The translations under genes were made by a program, and so were the position numbers. The notes beneath the pieces are model-generated. The model had not been told where the DNA came from. It worked only from the letters and a program-made list of their open reading frames with translations, and ran no database searches. A stretch of 64,000 bases of DNA from Biomphalaria glabrata (lineage: Eukaryota > Mollusca > Gastropoda > Planorbidae): NCBI RefSeq assembly GCF_947242115.1, contig NC_074714.1, positions 34,048,323 to 34,112,322 of the forward strand. Direction: 5' to 3'. The stretch's first letter is position 1. The number at the start of each line of letters is the position of its first letter. Shown here one piece after another: positions 22,328 to 33,595 of the stretch.

Positions 22328-22665
22328 TGGCGGAAACTTCTGCCAGACAGCCCACTCCCCATCTGGTCAAGGAAAAAGGGTCCACAGCCCCCTCCCCATC
22401 TGGTCAAGGAAAAAGGGTCCACAGCCCACTCCCCATCTGGTCAAGGAAAAAGGGTCCACAGCCCCCTCCCCATCTGGTCAAGGAAAAAGGGTCCACAGCC
22501 CACTCCCAATCTTGTCAAGGAAAAATGGTCCACAGCCCACTCCCCATCTGGTCAAGGAAAAAGGGTCCACAGCCCACTCCCCATCTGGTCAAGGAAAAAG
22601 GGTCCACAGCCCACTAAGTATGCTATAAGCATGAAAATTGCTCTAAAAACAATTAATAAAATATT
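22328..22665 (+). mobile_element. SINE family 1 body, internally expanded
   Basis: CGGAAACTTCTGCCAGACAG at 22332 matches the family 1 body near 13573 (CGGAAAACCTTCTCTCAG). The end, AGTATGCTATAAGCATGAAA at about 22617, matches 13644-13660 (CATACTATAAGCATGAAA). Between them the segment that is single-copy at 13597-13635 is present about seven times as a 37-bp tandem repeat. Confidence 0.7.
22352..22615. repeat. 37-bp minisatellite no. 2, inside a SINE
   Basis: About seven copies of a unit containing CCCACTCCCCATCTGGTCAA and GGAAAAAGGGTCCACAG. Variants: CCCCCT for CCCACT in two units, and CAATCTTGTC with AAATGGTCC in one. Since 37 is not a multiple of three, all three plus frames are open. Confidence 0.95.
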
Positions 22666-23400
22666 TCTAATCTCTCTAATTTATTCTTGTTATTCTAGAT
22701 CTATTTCAATTAAATACATGATTCATTCAAAATAATTGATGCTATTTCACTCATCATAAGTTATCTCATAAAGTTTTTTTCAATTTAACTTGTTTCCTTA
22801 ATCGAAAAACTGCGACTCGTATTTCGCTAGACACTTCGGAGTCTATAAATGATTCACTTTAACAAATGTCATCAACCAGAAAAAGTCCATATCTAGATAT
22901 TTCACCTGCTAACTCTGTCCGAGAAAGAGTTTATACTCCAGGTCCTAGTGCGCGAATGTTTTCAAGGTCTCAGTGAGATAATAGAACCTAATAGAACCTA
23001 ATTGAATTGAGGTAGGTCTTTGACGTCATTAAGATAAGTGTAGGGCTATTAATAACCCATGCTCACGAGCGCGCGCACAGGCAAACGAGCATGTGGATAC
23101 ATTGTTGGAAGGTGATCTAAAGAGCCTGCGTTTGGTTCGAGGTCATGTCATGAGGAAGAAAGTGGAACAAGTGGGTTAGATATCAGTTACGTTACAAAAA
23201 TAGTTATAGAAATGTCTTGCAGACGATAAACTGTCACCATTTCTTCAACTTGTCTATTCCCCCCTTCCCGTGATGCATGGCTACGTTTATTTTTAGGAAC
23301 TGCTTATGGAAAGAGTTTTTGTATGAGTTGGGAGTCCTATTATATAGGATGTAAAATATAATTGTTCTGCTCACGATATATTGCTCCTATCTCTTAATGT
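22666..23400. other. Unremarkable non-coding DNA
   Basis: No open frame, RNA gene or repeat recognised. There is a short direct repeat at 22983-23001 (AATAGAACCT twice). Confidence 0.5.
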
Positions 23401-23404
23401 CTGT

Positions 23405-23956
<552 letters not shown>

Positions 23957-24108
23957 GTTAATGAAACATTTTAATATTTAACCCTCTCAATGTCTCGGCA
24001 TCTTTTCATCTAGTAAGAAAAAACAAAACAATGTTATATTTAGCTTACCAATGTGTATTACTATTTTAAATTGCGATTATTTAATTAAATTTGAAATTGC
24101 ACCTAACA

Positions 24109-24371
24109 TAGGCTAATGAAGGCATGGGCCTACATGCTAATGAAGACATGGGCCTACAGGCTAATGAAGACATGGGCCTACATGCTAATGAAGACATGGG
24201 CCTACAGGCTAATGAAGACATGGGCCTACATGCTAATGAAGACATGGGCCTACAGGCTAATGAAGACATGGGCCTACAGGCTAATGAAGACATGGGCCTA
24301 CAGGCTAATGATGACATGGGCCTACAGGCTAATGATGACATGGGCCTACAGGCTAATGATGACATGGGCCT
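24109..24371. repeat. 24-bp minisatellite with dimer pattern
   Basis: Eleven copies of a unit containing GCTAATGAAGACATGGGCCT plus ACAG. The first six units alternate ACAT/ACAG endings, a 48-bp dimer. Later units are all ACAG, and the last three carry GATGAC in place of GAAGAC. Both strands are open because 24 is a multiple of three. Confidence 0.95.
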
Positions 24372-25352
24372 CTACAAATGTCGTTTTAGTCTGAAGAAAT
24401 CCTGAAGTTCATTGTTTACTTCTTCTCATTGAGTGTGTAAATATCTTTCTAAATAAAAACATTTTTTTACGTTGCCTAACACAGAACTTGTCATTCTATA
24501 GAATGCCTCGGCAGAGTAGGAAATGGAGAATTATTTCGTACCTTGCCCAAAAACACCAGGCATTCTATGAAAAAGCTTGCATTTCACAATTTGTCATAAT
24601 AGTTATACACAATTTGAAGTTGTCACATTTTTTATTCAGTATTCAATTAAATTAAGAAGTAGATAGTTCTATGTAAAATTGTGAACTACTGTATTAACGC
24701 ATAATTTACACAAGCTTGTGGTTTTAAAAAACATTCCTTATTACTTCCCCCTAATCCCCGGATCAATATCACTTTTAAATCTTCTTATTAAAAACAATTA
24801 TAAGCATAATAATTAATCGAAGATTTTTACCCTAAGCTTAGACAATAAGTCCTGTTTTCCCCTTGTAATTAGCTCAATTCTCTTCTGGACCTGAAGGTAA
24901 TTACAAAAAAAAATGGATCGCTTGCAGTGAACTTGTTTATTATTGTTATTAGTGTTTTTACATGAAAATAACAGACCAAATATATAACAAAAAAATAGCT
25001 AATAATGTTTTCCTGGAACCTGGAACTTGGATGGATGGGCGACAGCTGATCTCAAAAACGTCCCTAACGATTTTTCTAGAAATTCAATTGTTGACGTATA
25101 TCGCTGAGAAAAGAATTCGGCCTACTAGCTCGTTGGCCACTCGTGGAAAACTCTAGTTTGACCTTTATAATTGTTCAAAGTAAAAAATAAATATTTGTAA
25201 ATTTGGTTGGAGACTATATCTAGGTCTGGAGCCAACATGGCGTAGTCAGCAGTATTACCGGAATTATGCGATAGCTAAGTAGATTCAAAGTTGTTTCAAT
25301 TTTATTGAAGTCTAAAAGGGATGCTTATACTTTTACGTGAATCTAATCTAGA
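24372..25352. other. AT-rich non-coding DNA
   Basis: No gene or repeat family recognised. A 64-codon open frame at 24962 has no supporting features. Confidence 0.45.
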
Positions 25353-25682
25353 TTCTAGATCTAGAAGTAGGTGTAGACTAGATCTAGAAGTAGGTGTAGA
25401 CTAGATCTAGAAGTAGGTGTAGACTAGATCTAGAAGTAGGTGTAGACTAGATCTAGAAGTAGGTGTAGACTAGATCTAGAAGTAGGTGTAGACTAGATCT
25501 AGAAGTAGGTGTAGACTAGATCTAGAAGTAGGTGTAGACTAGATCTTATGAGTTCTCAATCAGAACATTAGGTCTAGTGTTAGATCTAGAAGTAGGTGTA
25601 GACTAGATCTAGTAGTAGGTGTAGACTAGATCTTATGAGTTCTCAATCAGAACATTAAGTCTAGTGTTAGATCTAGATGTCC
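25353..25682. repeat. 23-bp minisatellite with a duplicated right block
   Basis: About eight copies of AGATCTAGAAGTAGGTGTAG plus ACT (25353-25545). After them comes a block containing TTATGAGTTCTCAATCAGAA and further repeat units, and that block is itself repeated (about 25543-25605 and 25629-25682). The CTAGATCTAG words resemble the degenerate sequence at 63470-63700. Confidence 0.9.
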
Positions 25683-27569
25683 ATAGAATGAACAGACCAA
25701 TAAATAATGGCACTAATGTCTTTAGAATCAGAAAATATTTTCAAGCAGCCGACGAATTGAACCAATTTTTTAAAAATTATACAGGCCTACAGGCCTATTT
25801 TTTTTTTAATTACATTTGAAGTTTAATAATGAAGGTACTGCCTTTTTTTTTTTTAAATATATTTTAAAAATAATTTTTCTTATTTAAAAGTCATTTTGTC
25901 TAAATTAGCAATCTGGTTTAAATGAGTCAGATATGCTAAAAATGTTGCATTAAATATTCGTTCTAGTGGCAGCCTAGAAGGGATTTCGGCGAAATGGACA
26001 GTAAAATAGATGGTTGACAGTAAAAAATAAAAACAGGTTCCGTAACTGTGCCAGTCATTCAAGGGATTAAATGCTGTGTCGGCATCTCCCTCTACCCGGG
26101 CTTCAGTCCGGTTACAACTGGCTACATCGTTAGGTCAAATAAGTCATTTTTAGATTTCAATAGTCAAGTGCTACAGCTATAGTATTGTGTCCTCTGTCAC
26201 TGTTAATTTCAAACCAAAACAACAGCAATACATTTCTTTGTTCTTGTCTTGTTGGTTCGTCATTTAATTCTTTTCTTATTACTTTAAACAAAATATGTCA
26301 TGTGTTTTTCATCCTCTTTCTAATAACATTTCGCCAAATAATGTACATAATAGAAAGACAGATGCTGTACAGTGTACACTACATCATATTATAGATTAGA
26401 TGGAATGTTAATTCTAACAAAAGAATTGTGATATTGATGATGTGATACTATGTATTTTGCATTACTGTGTACTAAAGAATAAAAGTGTAGGTATGAGTAG
26501 CATATGTACTTGACAAATCCTTAATAGTATTGGTCTACAACTTGTATTTTCTGATAGCGTGTTATTTATTTTCCCCCAATTTCGTTTTGTACAACCTTGA
26601 CATTCAAGTTTCGTAAACTTTCGTTTGAGTTCTGCCAGACGTCGTGATTAAATTCCTTCCAAAAATGCTGGTTTTATGATTAAAAAAAATGTTTTCAACT
26701 AAGTTCTAAAAGGTTTCTCTGATTATCTGCCCTTAGCTTGATCTTGGTATTTTGAAGTAAATTGGGTATAGATTAAAATATCTGCTCGACCAGAAATCTT
26801 CACGTGAACAAAATATCACGGCCAACGGGTCACGTGACTCAGAAAAAAAGATGGACTGACTTCATCTTATCTCCAGTTTTGAAATATTTTATTAAGGTCA
26901 GAAAATAAAAAACGTCTGAGGTAGAATTGTGTGACCTGATTTGAATCAATGCTTTTGGTGGGGGCGATGTTATGAGATGGGCCACAGAAAGGTTACCGTA
27001 CAAATGGAAGTGTGGGTAAAATTAAGACTACAAACAAGGTCGGCAAAGGGAGGGGGGGGGGAAGAGGAGGTGTGGTCTGAAGACGGCACACACCGACTCA
27101 TTTCATTGGTTGTCTGAATTTCAGAAACGTCTGGATTGGTGCAAAAAGTGGGCAGTGCGTGAAATCAGCTGATTGTCAGCCATGGAACAGCTGATTCTTC
27201 CTAAACTTTGAAATTCGAGAGCACGTCCTCGTCAACACTCTAAATATGGAGAAGAGAACATCTTTTTTTTTTCTTTCTGTTCAACAAAAATGTGAATGGA
27301 ATTAGAACACACAAAAATACAGGAGTTTGAAAAACAAACCAGGGAGCATGTTTTTGTTTGGAGTTTAGTCTAAAGTTTATGTTCGCAGTTCAGTCGTCCA
27401 CAAATGTATGAAGTAATTAATGTTTCTGTCCAAAATAATGACAACATTTTTGTTTCACTAAAGATGAAGTTAAAACGACAAAGAAAGATATATATAATAC
27501 ATTATATCCTACTAGACACTATGTTGGGGGGGGGCTGCCTGCTTATGTAGTATTACTAATATACTTTCC
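25683..27569. other. Long stretch without recognised genes
   Basis: AT-rich with homopolymers, including a G run at about 27051-27061. Open frames are short and random-looking on both strands. I found no convincing exon, RNA gene or transposable-element signature. Confidence 0.45.
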
Positions 27570-27640
27570 AGGCTGATGTCACGATATTCCGGGTTCGAAT
27601 CCTGCACGGTACCATCCGTTTTCCGTCTTGTTTGAACAAG
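27570..27640 (+). mobile_element. SINE fragment with B box
   Basis: CCGGGTTCGAATCCTGC is a strong B box, followed by CCATCCGTTTTCCGTCTTG, comparable to the CCCATCCCCCGTCGTCCTG part of SINE family 3. The A box and tail are missing, and the 30-bp minisatellite starts right after it. Confidence 0.5.
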
Positions 27641-27651
27641 AATGTAGTCTG

Positions 27652-28015
27652 ACCGTTTGGTGCACTTGTCAAGAGTGTCTGGTCGTTTGGTGCACTTGTC
27701 AAGAGTGTCTGGTCGTTTGGTGCACTTGTCAAGAGTGTCTGGTCGTTTGGTGCACTTGTCAAGAGTGTCTGGTCGTTTGGTGCACTTGTCAAGAGTGTCT
27801 GGTCGTTTGGTGCACTTGTCAAGAGTGTCTGGTCGTTTGGTGCACTTGTCAAGAGTGTCTGGTCGTTTGGTGCACTTGTCAAGAGTGTCTGGTCGTTTGG
27901 TGCACTTGTCAAGAGTGTCTGGTCGTTTGGTGCACTTGTCAAGAGTGTCTGGTCGTTTGGTGCACTTGTCAAGAGTGTCTGGTCGTTTGGTGCACTTGTC
28001 AAGAGTGTCTGGTCG
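27652..28015. repeat. 30-bp minisatellite
   Basis: Twelve almost identical copies of a unit containing GTTTGGTGCACTTGTCAAGA and GTGTCTGGTC. The 30-bp length keeps frames open. On plus it reads CTCQECLVVW repeatedly and runs by chance in frame into the LINE C-terminus that follows. Confidence 0.97.
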
Positions 28016-28467
28016 TGCAACATGATGAACCGTGCACGTATGAAAGTGTACGATCCCTAGTCAACCAGCGCATGTTGACACTTTGGCACGACGGCTGGGA
28101 TTCTTCGGACAAGGGACTTGAGCTTCACAGGGCAATGAGTAGACCAGACAAAAGGGATGCATGGTGGCAATTGAATCGTGCGGAACAGGCGGTCCTAGCC
28201 CAGTTCCGGGTCGGACACTGTCAAATTGGTGCTTACCTCGGACGGTGGAAGGAGAATTACGACACACGGTGTCGCCATTGCATGGAGGACGACGAAACAA
28301 TAGACCACATTCTTTATGAATGCAGAGTTCTGCACGAAGGACGATTGGGACAAGCTATAGATAGAGAGAATACTGGTTCATGTACGACACAGAGGCTCTC
28401 CTTGTACGGGGATAAGGCAACCTTAAGACTCACTGCTCGCTTCCTCTCACGTGCTCTAAGGGAGTAA
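28016..28467 (+). mobile_element. LINE C-terminal fragment (CCHC knuckle)
   Basis: It encodes the C-terminal end of a non-LTR retrotransposon polyprotein: LNRAEQAVLAQFRVGHCQIG (about 28165-28225), then a knuckle CRHCMEDDETIDHILYEC (about 28270-28325), then a Leu/Arg-rich end with a stop at 28465. This block is typical of R1/LOA/I/Jockey-like LINE C-termini after RT and RNase H. The upstream polymerase is absent and replaced by the 30-bp minisatellite. Confidence 0.85.
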
Positions 28468-30450
28468 TTCTCAGCATGTTTTTCGTTGTCGATGGGGTTT
28501 CTGACTCGGTCGTGTGGTGTGTGGGGGGGGGGGGGCATGGCCTAGTAGTCACTGACTTGCAAGGTTATGTACGGGGACGAAAAGAACGGAGTCCAGCGTA
28601 CTACGCTTCAGCTCGTAGTTAACGTTAAGGGACCTCGGGGCCAGTGTTTCCGGAAACACCAGCATTGCACTAAGCCGCCACGCTGATGGCATTGGTAACG
28701 AACGTTGAAAGAAACGGTCTCCGAAATTTCCCCTCTCTCGAGGGCAAGCTCGCAGTGCCGACAATGGGTTCAGCAGTCTTGGCTATTGTCTCAACGATGG
28801 GGACAGTCCAATTGTCTAACATGCAACCAGTCCCTCCCGGGGGAAATTTGCACTCCCACCCGGTTACGACCGTAGCAAACAGCCTCGGATTATCCACCTC
28901 AATCTGAATCGGCAGTTCTCACTGAAACGGATTGAGGTCTCTACGATAGCAGAGCGATACGAGGCAGATGTCCTACTGTGTCAAGAGACTCTACGCTCAG
29001 ACGAAGGGCCACCTCTTCTTTACGTCTTCACTGCTTACAGGTGTTACTGGTCAAGGTGCCAGGTATTAGTAACGTTCGTATGAAACACGCTTACGGCCCA
29101 AGTCGTGGAATCCAACGCCCCTTTGGGACCCGGCGAGACGGATACTTTGACAGTTGAGGTATTCAAACATGGTCAGCTATTCACATGCGTAAACCTCTAC
29201 AATCCATCCAAGTCTGAGTTGCAATTCAAACTGCGTGAGCCATTTGACACAAGGATGATCGTTGCAGGTGATTTTAACGCTAAGTCCCCCGCGTGGGGAT
29301 GCCAGGAGACAGACGTCGACTACTTGAGATATGTGACGAAACAAATTTGGTTGTCTTGCAGGGTAAAGACTGCCCTCCGACCTTCTTGCACACCGGCAAT
29401 GGGGGCGGATGGCGACCAGATTTGTCACTGGTGTCAACTGAATTAAGATCACAATCGAGAGTGGACGTGCTCGAAGATGTCAGTAGCGATCACCTGCCGG
29501 TCTTGGTCACAATCGAACTCGAAAAGCTCAACGTGTTGACCCCATACACAAAACAAAAATAGGTGTACAACCGTGCTAACTGGGGTCTGTTTAAGAGCGC
29601 ATCGGATGCCTCTATGAACGGACTGGATATAAAAACTAATTGCATTAACCGGACTTACGGACTCTTTGTAGAGGCCATCTTGAGTGCCGCTCGAAGGGCT
29701 ATCCCGAGGTCCTACGGTGAGCGCAAGTTTAGGCACTTTTGGTCTCCCGCACTGGCACACCTAATCAAACTGAGGTGGGAAAAACCGATGAATCAAGGCG
29801 AGCTTACAACAAGCTAACGGCGGAGGTAAAGGAAGCCATTGCGGAGGGTACGAAACTAAAATGGGCTAGGACATGTGCTAACCTGGATCTCGCGGACGGC
29901 GCCAGGCATGGAAACTTCTCAACAACTTGACCAGGGCGAAAGAACCAAAAGCAGCTGCGCCCCTGCAAACGGCTTAAGGCATGGTGGTCACAGACTGTAA
30001 ATGATCGGACGCTCTAAACCGTGCCGTCGCGGCTATCTCCAAGTCAGGTAAGAGGAGCGAAGTGTCGAAAGCTCCAGACGGCACCAGGAAGGCCAAAGCG
30101 AAACGCAGTATGGTCTATGGTGAAGATGAAACGAGCACATTCATTAACTCTTTCACCCACGGAGAGCTAGACATTGCACTTTGAAAGTGCTAAATGCGAA
30201 AGGCACCGGGGCCAGTTGGACTCAGCAAAGAAATGTTGAAGAATCTCGGCCCCATCGGCAGAAAGAAACTGCTGGAATTGATCAATCGTACGTGGACTCA
30301 AGGGGATTTCCCCAAGGCTTGGCGAGTGGCAACCGTTAGACCAATCTTGATCAAACTTGGCATGACCGTTCATGACATCATTGTGAAAACCGTAGTTTAT
30401 GTTATATGTCCCTCTCACAACCGGAGGATACAAATAAATATTTAAAAAAA
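28468..30450 (+). mobile_element. LINE 5' half: endonuclease and start of RT, decayed
   Basis: From 28889 the plus strand encodes an AP-type endonuclease: IAERYEADVLLCQETLRSDE (about 28940-28998), NLYNPSKSELQF (about 29195), the GDFNAKSPAWG catalytic motif (29268-29300), then in another frame SSDHLPVLVTIE (about 29482-29517). Next comes GERKFRHFWSPALAHLIKLR and the start of RT (KAPGPVGLSKEML, GRKKLLELINRTW, about 30200-30300). RT homology stops near 30340. At least three frameshifts or stops are present, including one within the endonuclease near 29078. 28468-28888 would be the 5' UTR or an ORF1 remnant. It contains a G run at about 28522-28534 and a weak open frame at 28686. Confidence 0.85.
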
Positions 30451-30926
30451 TAATACCTGTAGAAGGAAGACTGTAAAACCCATGTTTGCAGCCCACTTGC
30501 CTTTTCGTGGGTAAATTAAAAAGTGTTAAAACAATAATTTTCCGACATAAGAAAGCATTAGATCAGTGATATGCAAACTTAGACCTGTGTGTTCTATCCA
30601 AACTTAGTCCCGTGTGTTCTATCAAAACTTGGACCCTTGTGTTCTAACCAAACTTAGTTTATCACCATGTCCTTTATTTTGTACACCTTGTTAGGGCCCC
30701 TCTTTGAATGTATTTTGTACACCTTGTTAGGGCCCCTCTTTGAATGTATTTAGTACACCTTGTTAGGGCCCCTGTTTGAATGTATTTAGTACACCTTGTT
30801 AGGGCCCCTGTTTGAATGTATTTTGTACACCTTGTTAGGGCCCCTCTTTGAATGTATTTAGTACACCTTGTTAGGGCCCCTCTTTGAATGTATTTGGTAC
30901 ACCTTGTTAGGGCCCCTCTTTGAATG
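29710..30926 (+). repeat. Duplicated segment, copy B
   Basis: The second copy of the segment at 20183-21298. It overlaps the LINE described above and extends through the shared non-LINE tail, the 25-bp repeat and the 36-bp minisatellite. Differences between copies are scattered single bases, the 26-bp extra in copy A, and minisatellite copy number. In copy B the left side continues naturally into LINE endonuclease sequence, so B is closer to the source arrangement. Confidence 0.9.
30670..30926. repeat. 36-bp minisatellite, long copy
   Basis: About seven units of the repeat described at 21171-21298. Variation is at TTTTGTAC / TTTAGTAC / TTTGGTAC and CCTCTTTG / CCTGTTTG. Confidence 0.93.
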
Positions 30927-33349
30927 ACTACTACCGTTGTTTATTGGCGACTTAAAGCACAAGTGACACATCTCAATTCATATCCCCTCACGTCGTGCTT
31001 TAGGTGCAGCAAAGGTCAAAGGTCATCTATAACATTATCTGAACTCTACTTGAATAACAAGATTACATGGCCGCAGTTGGCGTAATATTTAAAGTAAAAC
31101 AAAAATTAGGACAATCATTAGTTGAGGGAGCCCGGGGTGAATTTCGAATGTGGACCCCCCTCCCCCTCCTTCGTCAAGTGCAATGAACCTAAGCCCAAAC
31201 GTAGACACCATGTTTCGTTAGAGGAGAAGCATGATGTCATTGAGGCATCAAACTATTGATTAACGACGGAATGTACAGATCGAGAAATGATCTCACTATT
31301 GACACGTAGGTTGAGCAAACATTCCGAATGAGCTTTTAATTGCTGGGTTCACAGGCACGTCACTGTCCACGGCGATAATTGAATAACAAGTCAATTAGTA
31401 AAACATTATCATTGCTAAACCTAAATAATTCATGTCATTAAGTCGTGATCATTTATTTCAACACACCTTGAAGCTAAAATAAATAAAAAATTAAAAAAAA
31501 AAGAAGAATTTGAAACAATTCAATAATTGAAATCAGCATCTCAATACATCTCAATACATAGTCTATAAACGCTGATTTTTTGTTTAACCCATTAGACATT
31601 GTCTAAATGTCTTCACCTTGTTTCACAATGTGTCGATGATGCGAGGCGAGTATAAACATAAGACATATGTGACGTATTATGGTCATTATTAACAGCAGAA
31701 ATTATTTTGGAGAAATATTATGGAACTGATTAATAAAAATATTGACGTTGAGCTTATTATAACTAATGAAATTCAAAGGGCTTTTAAAGGTCTGGAGATA
31801 TATAAAAGTCCAACAAGAGGGGACAAAAGAAAGATGAATTCGGTTATCTATTGATTTCAATCATTTACATTTGGATTGTTTCATTTTCTATCGTTTCTAT
31901 TGCGCATGAGATCTGAAGTATTCCGTGATCTCATTGTCCTCTAAAGAAACTTTTATAAAATTGATACATTCAAGTCCCGTTGAACGAAAGACTTGAATGT
32001 CCTGTCCCTAGATTTACCGGTAGAATTACTAGCAGGTAATAACCACACAGTGGTTACACATAAAGAGAATGTATTTACCTTTGCTTCTTTTCTGGTGAAG
32101 TATCTGAAAGAGTTATAAAACAACAAAATAAAAATACTAATCAAGCAAATAGATAAGTACATCTGGTTGACCACAAAGTTTGATACAAAACACATTCTTT
32201 GAACTAAAAGGAACTATTTCTGACATGTACATCTAGAACTGAAAACTTGAGGACCCTTCCCCCCACCTCCGTGGATCAGTAAATAGTGAAAATAGCATGA
32301 GCTCGTGGCTCGTAGTCTGCGCACCTCTGACCTAATACATTCTTATAAACATTAACTTGATTGCTTGCGAGAAATTTTAAATAGATGAAACATACTAATG
32401 CTAGACTAAAGTCTCTGAAATTCGGAAGGACATTTTAGGGAATTAATTGCACTCAGTAAGGCAGTGATAGTTTGTTTATTTTTTAAATTAAAATATTGAA
32501 ACATTTGTTAAATATACAGTGCTTTCTTGTGACGATACGTACCCTACGGCATACCGGCACCTTTTTTAATGTGGGGGTAAAAATATTACTTTTCTGGTAT
32601 TTTAAAGTTATTATTAATCTATTCCTAGTTAAAAGTTGGCAATTGGTCAAATAAGTACGGACACCTATATATATCTATCTCAATAAAAGGTGTGTACAGT
32701 GAAAAAAAAAAAAAAAAAAAAAGTACATTCAATTTTCAAGGGGAGGCCACACGATTTATTTTCTTTCAGAAACAAAATGGATTTAACAACGGTAGTTTCC
32801 CTTCGTTTACAAAACGTTCAAAAGCTGATCATTTGTTTTAAATGTTAATAAACTAGCCTATATACACCTAATTAAAGTATCCTACATAGATATTAAATTT
32901 TACTTTGTAGACGTTTATTCTTAAATCTATACACTAATAGACAGGAGTGTTTGAGGGCGTTTTGGGTTTTATTTAAAGTAACAAGATATTCTTGCATATT
33001 TCCTGATCATAATCCAAAGGCTTCACTTTTTCGAATATTTCCAGCTGATTTAGCAAATATCAAAACAATAGAATAAAACACCATATGTTACATGTACATA
33101 TAATTATTGTGGTCTATCAGTGTACTCCTTGAACTGCCTGATATTTTCAATTAGTAATTAAGTTGAGGGGACCTATGCTTGTTAATTGATACATCACGCA
33201 TAGGACGTAATCATCTTCCTTTCTATTATATAAGATACACCATTCCAATTTAAATGAAACGAATCTGTTATGAACTGTTGCAACCCGTAGAGAATATCTA
33301 TATAGAGTATATCTGAAGCAGGCCCTTTTTACAAAGATGATTGTTGTCA
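30927..33349. other. AT-rich non-coding DNA with small relics
   Basis: No gene recognised. Small items inside: a possible 25-nt exon-like segment on minus (32079-32103), an AATAAA plus A-tract at 32681-32722, and a LINE 3'-tail relic at 33193-33235. Confidence 0.5.
33193..33235 (+). mobile_element. Relic of the CR1-like LINE 3' tail
   Basis: GCATAGGACGTAATCATCTT followed by CTATTATATAAGATA parallels the 3' end of the LINE at 63405-63460 (GCGTAGGACGTAATCATCTT ... GTATTATATAAGATAAG). Only the non-coding tail is present. Confidence 0.65.
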
Positions 33350-33565
33350 CTTTTTTTTTTTTTTTTTACAAAGCTTATATCAACTCTGTCTGTCTGGTAA
33401 AAAGTTTGTAGGCCTACAGGTGATTTCTCGTACACTCAATCTCAGATGAAGCTGAAATTTCGCACAATTATTTCTTTTACCTTACAACACAAGATCAATA
33501 AAAAAAAATTAACCTGTTAGTTAACCAACTATTGATGATAAATTATTTTGTTTGGTATGTATGGG
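33350..33565 (+). repeat. Dispersed repeat, copy 2 (plus)
   Basis: Shares an ordered series of words with the reverse complement of 12850-13032: ACAAAGCTTATATCAACTC, TCTGTCTGTCTGGTAAAAAG, GAAATTTCGCACAATTATTT, AATTATTTTGTTTGGT. The 23.7-kb satellite starts about 30 bp after its end. A near-palindrome (TGTATGG/CCATACA) lies at about 33557-33572. Confidence 0.75.
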
Positions 33566-33595
33566 GCCATACATGAAGAAACCGAATGGAGAACT

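Noticed and set aside
27628-28467. A fusion protein of CTCQECLVVW repeats with a LINE C-terminus
   Set aside because: The 30-bp unit keeps frame by length alone and the LINE part is a truncated remnant. No start or promoter is seen.
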